Shown one piece after another: positions 15,847 through 23,575 of a DNA stretch of 64,000 nt. Source of the DNA: Pseudobdellovibrionaceae bacterium (GTDB taxonomy: Bacteria; Bdellovibrionota; Bdellovibrionia; Bdellovibrionales; Bdellovibrionaceae). Within the stretch, counting starts at the first letter, position 1. Every line of letters starts with the position of its first letter. The notes below the pieces were generated by a model. That model was not told the DNA's origin and did no database searches. It was given only the letters and a program-made list of their open reading frames with translations. The translations under genes and the position numbers were made by a program. The stretch is taken from NCBI GenBank assembly GCA_019637955.1, contig JAHBUS010000001.1, positions 434,001 to 498,000 on the forward strand, in the 5' to 3' direction.

Positions 15847-16464
15847 TTAAGAGCGACCCACATCCAAGTACGAACGAAGGAGGAGCAGCAGCTCCTCCTT
15901 TATTTTTTTCTTCGTGAGACCGCGCGCCTGCGGCAGGCTCTGCCCGAGCACCACGCCCCGTAGGGCCTGAATCAGCACGAAGGTCATCACGTCCATGTCA
16001 CGCTTCAAGAGTCGCGGATTTTTGACGGCCAGAAACGCTTTGATGAGCGGACGCGTGAACTCTTCCATGCGCTGCGCGCGCTGCAAGAGCCGCTTCTCGT
16101 TGTTGGCCCTGAACATCAGCGGCACCAGATAGAACTCCAATCGCGTGTCATTCTCATCGCTCTCGAGAAGCGCGTCGATCACTTTTTCGAGCGTCTTTTC
16201 GGTGGGCTCGGTGATCATTGTCAAATCCATGGCCGCGCGCAGACGCGCTTCGCGCTTTTCGAGAAGTCCCATCAGCAGATCGTCAAACATCTCCTCTTTG
16301 TTGGAGTAGTACTGATACAAAGACCCCACGCTCACTCCCGCCTTTTCGGCGACGTGGTTGGTGTTGAGCTTTTCAAAGCCGTCTTTGAGCAGGATGTGAG
16401 CCGTGGCCTCAAGGATGGCCGCCTTGGTCTCTTTGGCTTTTTCGGATTTTGGCTGTCGTTTCAT
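15847..16464 (-). CDS. TetR family transcriptional regulator
   Basis: The 205-residue protein has a TetR N-terminal helix-turn-helix (residues 15-60: AILEATAHILLKDGFEKLN, AEKAGVSVGSLYQYYSNKEE) and a helical ligand-binding domain. It is divergent from the sterol-desaturase-family gene at 16553, and a perfect operator-like inverted repeat lies between them, so it probably represses that gene and possibly itself. TetR members next to fatty-acid hydroxylase genes typically sense lipids; the ligand here is unknown. Confidence 0.93.
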   Translation of the reverse strand: MKRQPKSEKAKETKAAILEATAHILLKDGFEKLNTNHVAEKAGVSVGSLYQYYSNKEEMFDDLLMGLLEKREARLRAAMDLTMITEPTEKTLEKVIDALLESDENDTRLEFYLVPLMFRANNEKRLLQRAQRMEEFTRPLIKAFLAVKNPRLLKRDMDVMTFVLIQALRGVVLGQSLPQARGLTKKKIKEELLLLLRSYLDVGRS

Positions 16465-16521
16465 GTGCTTACCGAACTTTCTGGACCGTCGGAGATGACG
16501 TGAGCCCGATGCGAGTGGCGC

Positions 16522-16543
16522 AATATGAGCAAAAACTCATATT
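16522..16543. promoter_or_regulatory. TetR operator candidate overlapping the -10 box
   Basis: AATATGAG-CAAAAA-CTCATATT is a perfect 8-bp inverted repeat with a 6-bp spacer, the usual geometry of a TetR operator. A TATTAT -10-like box (16540-16545) overlaps its right arm and ends only 7 bases before the ATG at 16553. A bound repressor would block this promoter. Confidence 0.65.
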
Positions 16544-16552
16544 ATCACGGAG

Positions 16553-17311
16553 ATGGAAGCACTCAAAGTTTTCGTGTTCATGGCCGCCTACCAGTTTGCC
16601 CGCTATCTCCTCGTCGCCGGCGGCGCGTACCTGTACTTTTGGAAAGGGCGGCGTGAAGGGCTCGAGGGGCGACGGCTGCAAAAACCCGCTCTTGCGAAAG
16701 GTCAAATCCGCCGTGAAATGAAGAACTCGGCCGTCACGTCGGTGATCTTCTCGTTTTTCTTGTCGATCCCGGTGCTCGAGCCGCTCAAACCCTTCGTGCG
16801 CATCTACCATGCGCCGCTGGAGCACGGGATTTTATGGTTGGTGCTGACGGTTCCGTTCTTGATGATCGTGCAGGACACTTACTTTTACTGGATGCACCGC
16901 TTGGTGCACCATCCCGTCCTGTTTAAACACATTCACCTTGAGCACCACCGCTCGAACAATCCCGATCCGATGACCGCCTACTCGTTTCATCCGGTGGAGG
17001 CCGTGCTCGAAATGATCTGGATCGTGCCGCTGTTTTTCTTGGTGCCCATGTACCTCCCCGCTGTGATCCTGTTTTCGTTCTTCGCGATCGGGATGAACGT
17101 CGTGGGCCATTTGGGCTTTGAGATGTATCCGGGCTGGTTCGCGCGTCATCCGGTGATGATGTGGCTGAACACCTCCACGCATCACAACAAACACCACAAA
17201 CTCTCCCGAGGAAACTACGCCCTCTACTTCACCTTCTGGGACAAAGCCATGGGCACCGAACTCGCCCAAAACCCAGAAGCTGCTCCCCCACAACGTGAAG
17301 TTCTTGTTTAG
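16553..17311 (+). CDS. Sterol desaturase / fatty acid hydroxylase family protein
   Basis: The 252-residue integral membrane di-iron oxygenase shows the three histidine clusters of the family: HRLVHH at 115-120, HLEHH at 128-132 and HHNKHH near 211. These enzymes hydroxylate or desaturate lipids at the inner membrane. About four membrane segments are visible. The ATG directly abuts GGAG and lies 7 bases after a -10 box, so the mRNA may be leaderless; a later ATG at 16580 is possible. It is probably repressed by the divergent TetR protein. Confidence 0.9.
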   Translation: MEALKVFVFMAAYQFARYLLVAGGAYLYFWKGRREGLEGRRLQKPALAKGQIRREMKNSAVTSVIFSFFLSIPVLEPLKPFVRIYHAPLEHGILWLVLTVPFLMIVQDTYFYWMHRLVHHPVLFKHIHLEHHRSNNPDPMTAYSFHPVEAVLEMIWIVPLFFLVPMYLPAVILFSFFAIGMNVVGHLGFEMYPGWFARHPVMMWLNTSTHHNKHHKLSRGNYALYFTFWDKAMGTELAQNPEAAPPQREVLV

Positions 17312-17322
17312 ACCAGAAAATG

Positions 17323-17391
17323 ATCGAGAGCCGCCGCAGGATGATAAAGAGCCGCCGAAGGCGGCACGGGAGATAGAGCGCAGGATGCGCG
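17323..17391. repeat. Dispersed palindromic repeat family, locus 3 (inverted)
   Basis: Read on the minus strand this is CGCGCATCCTGCGCTCT, a short spacer, CCCGTGCCGCCTTCGGCGGC, then a partial second unit. The first 17 bases are identical to locus 4 at 23585. The locus lies 12 bases after the stop of the desaturase-family gene, and an open frame running through it is not considered coding. Confidence 0.8.
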
Positions 17392-17489
17392 CCTGTGAAG
17401 AAAACCAAACTTGCCGCTTCGGGGCCTTGCTCCCTAGACTCAAATTCTCGGCGCAGGATCGCACCGGGATCGAGCAAGGAAGGCGTGCT

Positions 17490-17951
17490 ATGACCACAAA
17501 AATCCGTTTTTCAAAAAAAAGACACCAAGCCCTGATGCACAGCTGGCCCTGGGCCATTTTTATCGTCGGATTTGTTCTGGCTCTGCCCCGTCTCGTCGAA
17601 GCGCAGGGTGAGAAAATTGGATTTGCTTATCCCGTTGAAGCGGTCGTCTCGGCACGCTTTGCGGACCCCGCGCACGACATCGTGATTTTGACCACGCAGA
17701 CATCGTACCCGACCTCTTGCTATGACGGCACGAAGACTCTGGGGAGCGTGGACCGCGGTGGTCAGCGCATTTGGCTTTTGCACCAAGTGCAAGTGCGCGA
17801 CGAAATCTGCGCGCGCGTGATCAAGAAACAAATTTCAGAGACGAAGATCCTGGTGAGCGGCACCGGCGTGTACGATGTGCTCGATCAGGCCACCGGTAAA
17901 AAACTGGTCACCCTCGAAGTGACCGACGACGCGGTTACTCTTCGACCTTAA
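17490..17951 (+). CDS. Exported or membrane-anchored protein of unknown function
   Basis: I start at 17490 (MTTKIRFSKKRHQALM) rather than at the earlier in-frame start at 17295, because the upstream part is repeat sequence and the shorter form has AAGGA at 17478 before it. The 153-residue product has a basic N-terminus, one hydrophobic segment (WAIFIVGFVLALPRLVEAQ) that may be a cleaved signal, and a soluble domain with two cysteines (SCYDG, EICARV) that could pair. I recognise no family. Its end overlaps a small convergent gene by 17 bases. Confidence 0.65.
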   Translation: MTTKIRFSKKRHQALMHSWPWAIFIVGFVLALPRLVEAQGEKIGFAYPVEAVVSARFADPAHDIVILTTQTSYPTSCYDGTKTLGSVDRGGQRIWLLHQVQVRDEICARVIKKQISETKILVSGTGVYDVLDQATGKKLVTLEVTDDAVTLRP

Positions 17952-18201
17952 CCAGACGCACGCCCATCTCGGGCCCGGCGCTCGATTCGCCTTCGTCACT
18001 CAGGGCCTCCAGATCGCGCGCCTTGGCTTCATGCGATTGGGTGACCTCTCCGCGTAGCGCCTTTTGAAATTCGCGGTAAGTCGCCGCCTGCTCTTGATAA
18101 CCCTCCCGGATCATCGCCCCCAGACCATCCACGCCCGCCCACGCTCCCACGGGCGCGCTCAGCGCCCAAAGCATCACCAGTGCCCTCATCTCTCCCCCCA
18201 T
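17935..18201 (-). CDS. Small exported protein, unknown
   Basis: The predicted 88-residue product has a signal peptide (MRALVMLWALSAPVGAWAG) and a charged helical mature part (REGYQEQAATYREFQKALRG) ending in acidic residues. The likely start is at 18189 (MRAL) or 18201 (MGGEMRAL), the latter preceded by a good AAGGGACAT region. It overlaps the convergent gene by 17 bases. No family is recognised, so coding status rests on the signal peptide and composition. Confidence 0.5.
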   Translation of the reverse strand: MGGEMRALVMLWALSAPVGAWAGVDGLGAMIREGYQEQAATYREFQKALRGEVTQSHEAKARDLEALSDEGESSAGPEMGVRLVKVEE

Positions 18202-18243
18202 GTCCCTTTCTTGAGAGACGCGGGGCCGAGCGGGGCCGGTTAA

Positions 18244-19029
18244 TCAGAGGGCGCCGATCAGGACCGATCTCATGGAGATGGAGCCGTTTTGCAGGCCTTC
18301 GTAGGGAAACTGGACCTCGTCGGCGGGGTCCAGAACGCCCATGGTGTAGAGGATCGGAGCGTAGTGCTCAAGGGTGGGATGGGCCTGGCGGACTTGAGCC
18401 TCGCTCAATCCCGCAAAACGCGTGAGCGCTTTGGTGTCGCGGCCAAGCAGCGCCTTGGCGACCCACTGATCGAACTCGGCCGCCCAATCAAACCCCAAGT
18501 TCTCATTTTGCCAATCGAGCACCCGCAAGTTGTGCACGAGATTGCCACTTCCCAAGATCAGCACGCCCTCGTCGCGCAAAGCTTTGAGTTGGGAGGCGCG
18601 CTCGAAATGCCCATCGAAGGTGAGGTGCGTGGACAGGCTCATCTGAAAAACCGGGATGTCAGCGTTCGGAAACAAATGCCGCAGCACCGACCATGCGCCG
18701 TGATCGAGCCCCCATTCTTGGGTCAGATCCACGGTGGCCTCGGGAGCAAAGAGCGCGCGCGTGCGCTCGGCGGTCTCGGGCGAGCCCGGTGCGGGGTAAC
18801 GAACCTCGAAGAGTTTCTGGGGGAACCCGTAAAAGTCATGGATGGTCTCGGGGTGGGCGCTCGCCTGCAAGAGGGTGCGGTCGGACTGCCAATGCGCCGA
18901 CACCACGAGAATCGCTTTCGGCACCGGGAGCTGACGGCCCAGCCGGTGGAGCGCCTGCGTGTAAGCATTTTGCGCGATCGCGTTCATGGGTGAACCGTGG
19001 CCGATGAAGAGCGCGGGCATCCGTTTCAT
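18244..19029 (-). CDS. ygiD: DODA-type extradiol ring-cleavage dioxygenase (YgiD-like)
   Basis: The 261-residue protein matches the class III extradiol dioxygenases of the 4,5-DOPA dioxygenase type: ALFIGHGSPMNAI near residues 6-18 with a metal-binding His, VVSAHWQSD with the second His near 47, and DHGAWSVLRHLFP with catalytic-site histidines near 110. E. coli YgiD opens the ring of L-DOPA in vitro. A proposed iron or zinc site would use H11, H47 and a later histidine. It stands alone and is not linked to the aminophenol-type cluster at 60-64 kb. Confidence 0.92.
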   Translation of the reverse strand: MKRMPALFIGHGSPMNAIAQNAYTQALHRLGRQLPVPKAILVVSAHWQSDRTLLQASAHPETIHDFYGFPQKLFEVRYPAPGSPETAERTRALFAPEATVDLTQEWGLDHGAWSVLRHLFPNADIPVFQMSLSTHLTFDGHFERASQLKALRDEGVLILGSGNLVHNLRVLDWQNENLGFDWAAEFDQWVAKALLGRDTKALTRFAGLSEAQVRQAHPTLEHYAPILYTMGVLDPADEVQFPYEGLQNGSISMRSVLIGAL

Positions 19030-19106
19030 AAAAAGGTCCTTTCGCGGCGTTCAGCTTATCATGGTTTTCGCGTGACTCAGAGAGAGCCTTACCCAAAAAT
19101 GGACTC

Positions 19107-20027
19107 ATGAAATCCACTTTGATCTTGATTCTCCTGGGTGCCGTGATCGGACTGTCTTCCGGGTACTTGCTTTTCGGTGCGCGCAAATCCCCGCCAACGC
19201 CGGCCGTGACGGCCGAAACGGTCGACGTCAGCGCCGAGGTGATGCGCAAGCTGCAAGACCTCAGTGAAAAGGACATCGAGGATTACCTGAAGCTTCGCGA
19301 TCAGCGGGCCCGCTACGAAAAGGCCGAAAATATTCTCACGCAGCTTTTGCAAATTTTGATCGCCGATCTTGGCGTGCGCGTGAAACAAGGCCAACTTGAA
19401 CAGCTTCAAGACCCGGCGAGCCGGTTGCCGCTGATCGAATCTGCGATCGCCACCCAGCCCACGCCGGCGCCGGCGCAAACGCCCGCCCCCACTCCCGCGC
19501 AGGCGCTCCCCGCCAAAACCGCGGCGAATGCCGAATGGAAGCGCCAAGGGGCTTTGGTCGCCGAGATCCGCGTCGAAAACGACGTGCGCGAGTTTCTCAA
19601 AAAAGTGGAGATCAGCGATCTCTACTCGGAGCTGCGCCAAACGACGTCGCTCACGCAGAGCCAGCTCGATGTTTTGAACGGGGCCTATAACGGCGAAATG
19701 ACGTTCGACGACGGCAAGCAGCGCCCGTGGGGCGTGGAGTTGCGGCTCAACGGGCGCCTGCGCAACAACCAGATCACCGGCAATCATCTGCTCACGCTCG
19801 CCAAAGACGGCAAAGTGTTCTCGCGGTCCGCGGGCCGCGGCAACATCACCGACTTCACGGGGTTCGTCGGGGACCCGAACGCCCTCTTGGTGGAAGCGGG
19901 CGGCGACAACGGCTACTTCCAGCTTTACCACTTCGAGAAGCTGGGTTACCTGTCTGGCAACTACTATCAGAAGGTGGGGGCCGGAAATTTTCGCAAGGTC
20001 GGGACCGTGGTTCTCTATTCTCGTTGA
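19107..20027 (+). CDS. Membrane-anchored protein with C-terminal beta-rich domain
   Basis: The 306-residue protein has a single N-terminal membrane segment (residues 3-22) followed by a coiled-coil-like helical part (ETVDVSAEVMRKLQDLSEKD onward to 105), a Pro/Ala-rich linker (PTPAPAQTPAPTPAQ, about 118-132) and a C-terminal domain of repeating strands with many Gly and Asn (TFDDGKQRPWGVELRLNG). The C-terminal part resembles calcium-independent beta-sandwich envelope domains, but no named family fits. It is the first gene of the region before the signalling block; it may be monocistronic. Confidence 0.75.
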   Translation: MKSTLILILLGAVIGLSSGYLLFGARKSPPTPAVTAETVDVSAEVMRKLQDLSEKDIEDYLKLRDQRARYEKAENILTQLLQILIADLGVRVKQGQLEQLQDPASRLPLIESAIATQPTPAPAQTPAPTPAQALPAKTAANAEWKRQGALVAEIRVENDVREFLKKVEISDLYSELRQTTSLTQSQLDVLNGAYNGEMTFDDGKQRPWGVELRLNGRLRNNQITGNHLLTLAKDGKVFSRSAGRGNITDFTGFVGDPNALLVEAGGDNGYFQLYHFEKLGYLSGNYYQKVGAGNFRKVGTVVLYSR

Positions 20028-20089
20028 CTTGAGCCCGAGTTGTTAAGATTCCTTGATCATCGACCCCAGAAAACAGGGTGTTATTTGGA

Positions 20090-20105
20090 CTGCATCATGA
20101 TGCAG
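20090..20105. promoter_or_regulatory. Perfect 16-bp palindrome upstream of the HPt gene
   Basis: CTGCATCA/TGATGCAG is a perfect 16-bp palindrome 36 bases before the ATG of the HPt gene, in a 114-bp gap. It looks like the binding site of a dimeric regulator. The binding protein is unknown. Confidence 0.5.
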
Positions 20106-20141
20106 AAATGTCGATAATGGAGTGTAAGCAAGGAGGTCAAA

Positions 20142-20426
20142 ATGCAACTTGAAGAATCAATCCAATCCTACATTCCTCAGTTCCTCGAAAACCGAAAAAA
20201 GGATCTTGGACGCCTCTTTGAAGCGCTGCAGAGTCAGAACTTTGAAGAGGTCACCCGCATCGGTCACACGATCAAAGGTGTCTCGCGCCCGTTCGGTTTC
20301 TCGGGGCTCGAAACTCTGGGTTTGAAAATCGAGGAGGCCGGCATTCGTAACGATTTGTCGTACTGCCGCGATCTGTACTCGGAGTTCGAAAAAGTTCTGG
20401 CAGAAGAAACGCAAAAGCTCCAGTAA
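20142..20426 (+). CDS. HPt domain phosphotransfer protein
   Basis: The 94-residue protein is a free histidine phosphotransfer (HPt) domain. The phosphoacceptor is H42 in the motif GHTIKGVSRPFGFSGLETLG, followed by the conserved glycine-rich turn; the rest is a four-helix bundle. HPt proteins relay phosphate between receiver domains. A strong ribosome-binding site (AAGGAGG) precedes the ATG. It lies 106 bases upstream of a hybrid kinase that ends in a receiver, so a four-step phosphorelay is likely. Confidence 0.9.
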   Translation: MQLEESIQSYIPQFLENRKKDLGRLFEALQSQNFEEVTRIGHTIKGVSRPFGFSGLETLGLKIEEAGIRNDLSYCRDLYSEFEKVLAEETQKLQ

Positions 20427-20532
20427 TTTGCCTTCATTTTTAATTTAACGATTTGCACAACTGAATAACAACAGACCGGCGGCCGCCAAAAGCGGCCCGG
20501 CCATTGCCGAAACCGGTTTAGAATTTGAGAAT

Positions 20533-23157
20533 ATGGATCAAGTCGTATCCGTTCTTAAAAAATTCGGGGCCCCCGGGTTGGTTTACTTTGGGGGCCTTGT
20601 CGTCTCGCTGTCTTCGCTTCACAAGTCAGTGGGAGCACCGTTCGAGCCCAACTTTTTCGTTGCGCTCTTATGTTGCTGGGGGATTCTCCTCACGCAGGCA
20701 ACGCGAAGCCGCGCACCCCGCCTGATCGGTTGCGGGGTCGCCGTTTTGTTTTTGCTGTTGAAGCTGGTTTCGTTCTTTTGGCAAATCCCCGTCCAACAGC
20801 TTTTTCACCCGAACTCGTCGCCTTGGCTTTTGGACCAGTTCTCGCTGCTGCAGATCAATGTCACCATCGGGGCGCTCGTCTTCTACGTGCTCTTGATGTT
20901 TCACGAAATGATGGAGCGCGAGGAGCCTCGCATCTGGATCGGCCTTTACAGCCTTCTGGTCTTTATTTTCGTGACCATGGGATGCCTGCGCCCGTTCTTC
21001 AATGAAGCCGACGGCTTTCGCGTGTTCAGTTTAGCGCGCGTCGACCCCTTTCACGCGCTCATGATCCAAATGAGCACGAGCATCTTCATTTTTCAGACGT
21101 GGCCCTACATCCACCAATCCTGGAAGACCTTCAAGATCTCGTGGTGGCTCACCGCCGTGGGCGGCGTGGCGCTTTCGCTCAGCCTCTCGGGTATCGAACG
21201 CCAAATCGTGACCTCGATCCAGAACCAAATGGAATCCAAAGTCTCGAGCGTGCAACTGCGGCTCAAGAACGAATCCGAAGAGCGCCTTTCGTCGATCTCG
21301 GTGCTGGCGGATTTCTTGGGCGGTTCGGATCAGATCCCCCTCTACCGTTTGCAAGAGACGATTTCAAAATTGAATCCGTCCACCAAACTGATCCCCAACC
21401 TTTACTTTTACACGCGCAACATGAAGCTCCTGTGGGCCTACCACGATAAGCGCTTTCTCGAAGCCCGCCAGGCCAAGACCGAGCTGAAAGAGCGCATCAA
21501 GCTGCAAGTTAAAAAAATCAACTACGGACCGCGCAACGATTTCGAAGTGATCAAGAGCCCCGAGTCGCTCTCGCTCTACGCCGTCGTTCCCGTGTTCCGG
21601 CGCGAGATCCCCGTGGGCTACTTGGTGATCGAAGATCCCGTGATCCCGACCATGCAGTTCATCTTCTCGCGCTATTACTTGGGACCGTTCAATACGTATG
21701 TGACGACCGAGGACGGGCGCGACATTCTCGACAACCGCCCCCGCCTGATTTCGCCGGTTCACTACAAAAAGAAAATCGATTTCTTCGGCGCCCAACTGCA
21801 AATTCTGCTGACCCCCAACCGCGAAATGCTCATGCAATCGGTGCTGTTCCCGCAGCTCGGCTTCTTCGCGATCGCGGTCACCGTGGTGTTCTTCTTGGTG
21901 TTTATCTTCTACCAAAACCGCCAGCGCGTTTTGGATATTGAGCAAGAGGTGCAGGACCGAGTCCGCGACCTGGCGATCCTCAAAGAAGAGGCGGACCGCG
22001 CCAAGTTCGCCGCCGAGAACGCGAGCTACATCAAGTCGCAGTTCCTGGCCAATATGAGCCACGAGATCCGCACGCCCCTGAACGTGCTGCTGGGCGCCTC
22101 GGAATTGCTCGAGAACACGCCCCTGGACAGCGATCAGCGCAAGTTCGTCGAGCTGTTCAGCACCTCCGGCAAACACCTGCTGAGCCTCTTGAACGACATC
22201 ATCGATTTGTCGCGCATCGAGGCGGGCCAGCTCGAAATCGAGAAGATTCCGTTCGACCTTCGCCGCACCATGGATTTTATCCGCCGTCTGTTCTTGATCC
22301 GCGCCGAAGAGGTCGGGATCCAGTTCATCGTCGACGACAAGGGCCTCAAGAGCTTCGCGCGCGTCGGCGATCCGCTGCGGATCCGTCAAATCTTGGTGAA
22401 CCTGCTCGGCAATGCCTTTAAGTTCACGAGCCGCGGGCACGTGAAGATCAAGGTTTACGAAAACGGCGGCCGCGTGGAGTTCGAAGTCGAAGACACCGGC
22501 ACCGGGATCGCCGACGACAAGCTCGGCGAGGTCTTTTTGAACTTCACCCAGGGCGACATCTCAATGACCCGAAGGCACGGCGGGGCCGGACTGGGTTTGG
22601 CGATCACCAAAAATCTTTGCGAGATGATGGGCGGCTCGATCCGGCTCGAGTCGAAACTCGGCGCCGGCACCAAGTTCTACGTGAGCATCCCGCTCGAGAC
22701 TTGTCCGCCGCTGCTGATTCAAGATTCGATGGCCGAAGATTCGGATGCCAGCTACCGCGCCGAGCTTGCGGGACCGAAGAAAATCTTGGTCGTCGACGAC
22801 TCGGACGACAACCGCTTCTTGGTCAAACTCTTCCTCGAGAACCCGAACTTCTCCGTCGTCGAGGCCGAGAACGGACAGGTCGCCGTGAATCTCGTGAAGA
22901 AAGGCGACTTCGATTTGATCTTGATGGATATGCAAATGCCCGTGATGGACGGCTACGAGGCGGTGAAAACGATCCGTCAGTTCGAGTCGACCTCGGGCCT
23001 CTCGCCGACGCCGATCCTCGCGCTCACCGCCCACGGCGTGGTCACCGAGAAAGAAAAGTGTCTCTCGGTGGGATGCAACGACTACATTGCCAAACCTGTG
23101 TCCAGATCAACTCTGTTAAGTCGCATTCATCGCTGGATGAACGTCGCGAACTGTTAA
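20533..23157 (+). CDS. Membrane hybrid histidine kinase with C-terminal receiver
   Basis: The 874-residue protein has six or more membrane helices in residues 1-210, an extracytoplasmic-type segment (about 225-430), another membrane helix near 445-465, a coiled coil, then HisKA with phosphoacceptor H510 in NMSHEIRTPLN, HATPase (NLLGNAFKFTS, DTGTGIADDKL, GGAGLGLAITKNL) and a receiver (LVVDDSDDNR, phosphoacceptor D799 in LMDMQMPVMDGY, KPVS). A RISE-like start (7TM) is followed by a sensor with RLKNESEERLSS. The signal is unknown. The nearby HPt at 20142 and response regulators at 23544 and 24111 are candidate partners. Confidence 0.95.
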   Translation: MDQVVSVLKKFGAPGLVYFGGLVVSLSSLHKSVGAPFEPNFFVALLCCWGILLTQATRSRAPRLIGCGVAVLFLLLKLVSFFWQIPVQQLFHPNSSPWLLDQFSLLQINVTIGALVFYVLLMFHEMMEREEPRIWIGLYSLLVFIFVTMGCLRPFFNEADGFRVFSLARVDPFHALMIQMSTSIFIFQTWPYIHQSWKTFKISWWLTAVGGVALSLSLSGIERQIVTSIQNQMESKVSSVQLRLKNESEERLSSISVLADFLGGSDQIPLYRLQETISKLNPSTKLIPNLYFYTRNMKLLWAYHDKRFLEARQAKTELKERIKLQVKKINYGPRNDFEVIKSPESLSLYAVVPVFRREIPVGYLVIEDPVIPTMQFIFSRYYLGPFNTYVTTEDGRDILDNRPRLISPVHYKKKIDFFGAQLQILLTPNREMLMQSVLFPQLGFFAIAVTVVFFLVFIFYQNRQRVLDIEQEVQDRVRDLAILKEEADRAKFAAENASYIKSQFLANMSHEIRTPLNVLLGASELLENTPLDSDQRKFVELFSTSGKHLLSLLNDIIDLSRIEAGQLEIEKIPFDLRRTMDFIRRLFLIRAEEVGIQFIVDDKGLKSFARVGDPLRIRQILVNLLGNAFKFTSRGHVKIKVYENGGRVEFEVEDTGTGIADDKLGEVFLNFTQGDISMTRRHGGAGLGLAITKNLCEMMGGSIRLESKLGAGTKFYVSIPLETCPPLLIQDSMAEDSDASYRAELAGPKKILVVDDSDDNRFLVKLFLENPNFSVVEAENGQVAVNLVKKGDFDLILMDMQMPVMDGYEAVKTIRQFESTSGLSPTPILALTAHGVVTEKEKCLSVGCNDYIAKPVSRSTLLSRIHRWMNVANC

Positions 23158-23242
23158 GAAATCCGTATCGATTCTTCGCGCTTACTCGATCCATCTTTGT
23201 TGGCCCCTCCGTACACTAAATGAAGGGAAATAGGAGGACTCA

Positions 23243-23575
23243 ATGCTGCAATTCAGCTTTTCAGGGATTGAAATGTCTGATTGGGAGCGCGAGCAGATTT
23301 ATCAGTCGCTCGAGCCCGTGATCGAACGCGCGCATGCCGGAGGCAAGGCCACGTTCACCGTTCAGCCGAACGGAACTCATTTCGAAACCACGCTCTTAAT
23401 CAAAGTCTCGGACGGAACAATGGACGGCTCGATGACCGCCTACGCCGTGGGCTCAAGCCCGCTCGCGAGCAGCCTGAAGGCCGTGCACAAAGTTTCTGAC
23501 TTGGTGACAAGTCTTGGTGTGATTTCAACTCGAGGAGGCGACCATGGTTACTTCAGTCAAAACCGAGCCATCTGA
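23243..23575 (+). CDS. Small protein upstream of a response regulator, HPF-like in layout
   Basis: The 110-residue product has a strong ribosome-binding site (AGGAGG, 23233-23238) and alternating strands and helices: MLQFSFSGIEMSDWEREQI, then ATFTVQPNGTHFETTLLIKV, then HKVSDLVTSLGV. Its order (strand-helix-strand-strand-helix) recalls the RaiA/HPF ribosome-associated fold, but key similarity is weak and I do not assign it. Its last 32 bases overlap the next gene and cover that gene's ribosome-binding site, so translation is probably coupled. Confidence 0.7.
   Translation: MLQFSFSGIEMSDWEREQIYQSLEPVIERAHAGGKATFTVQPNGTHFETTLLIKVSDGTMDGSMTAYAVGSSPLASSLKAVHKVSDLVTSLGVISTRGGDHGYFSQNRAI

Noticed and set aside
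17295-17489. N-terminal extension of the protein at 17490
   Set aside because: The added segment is encoded by the dispersed repeat and precedes a good ribosome-binding site and hydrophobic start.
18244-19029. YgiD-type dioxygenase as part of the aminophenol-type pathway
   Set aside because: It is 42 kb away, alone, and belongs to a different extradiol branch.
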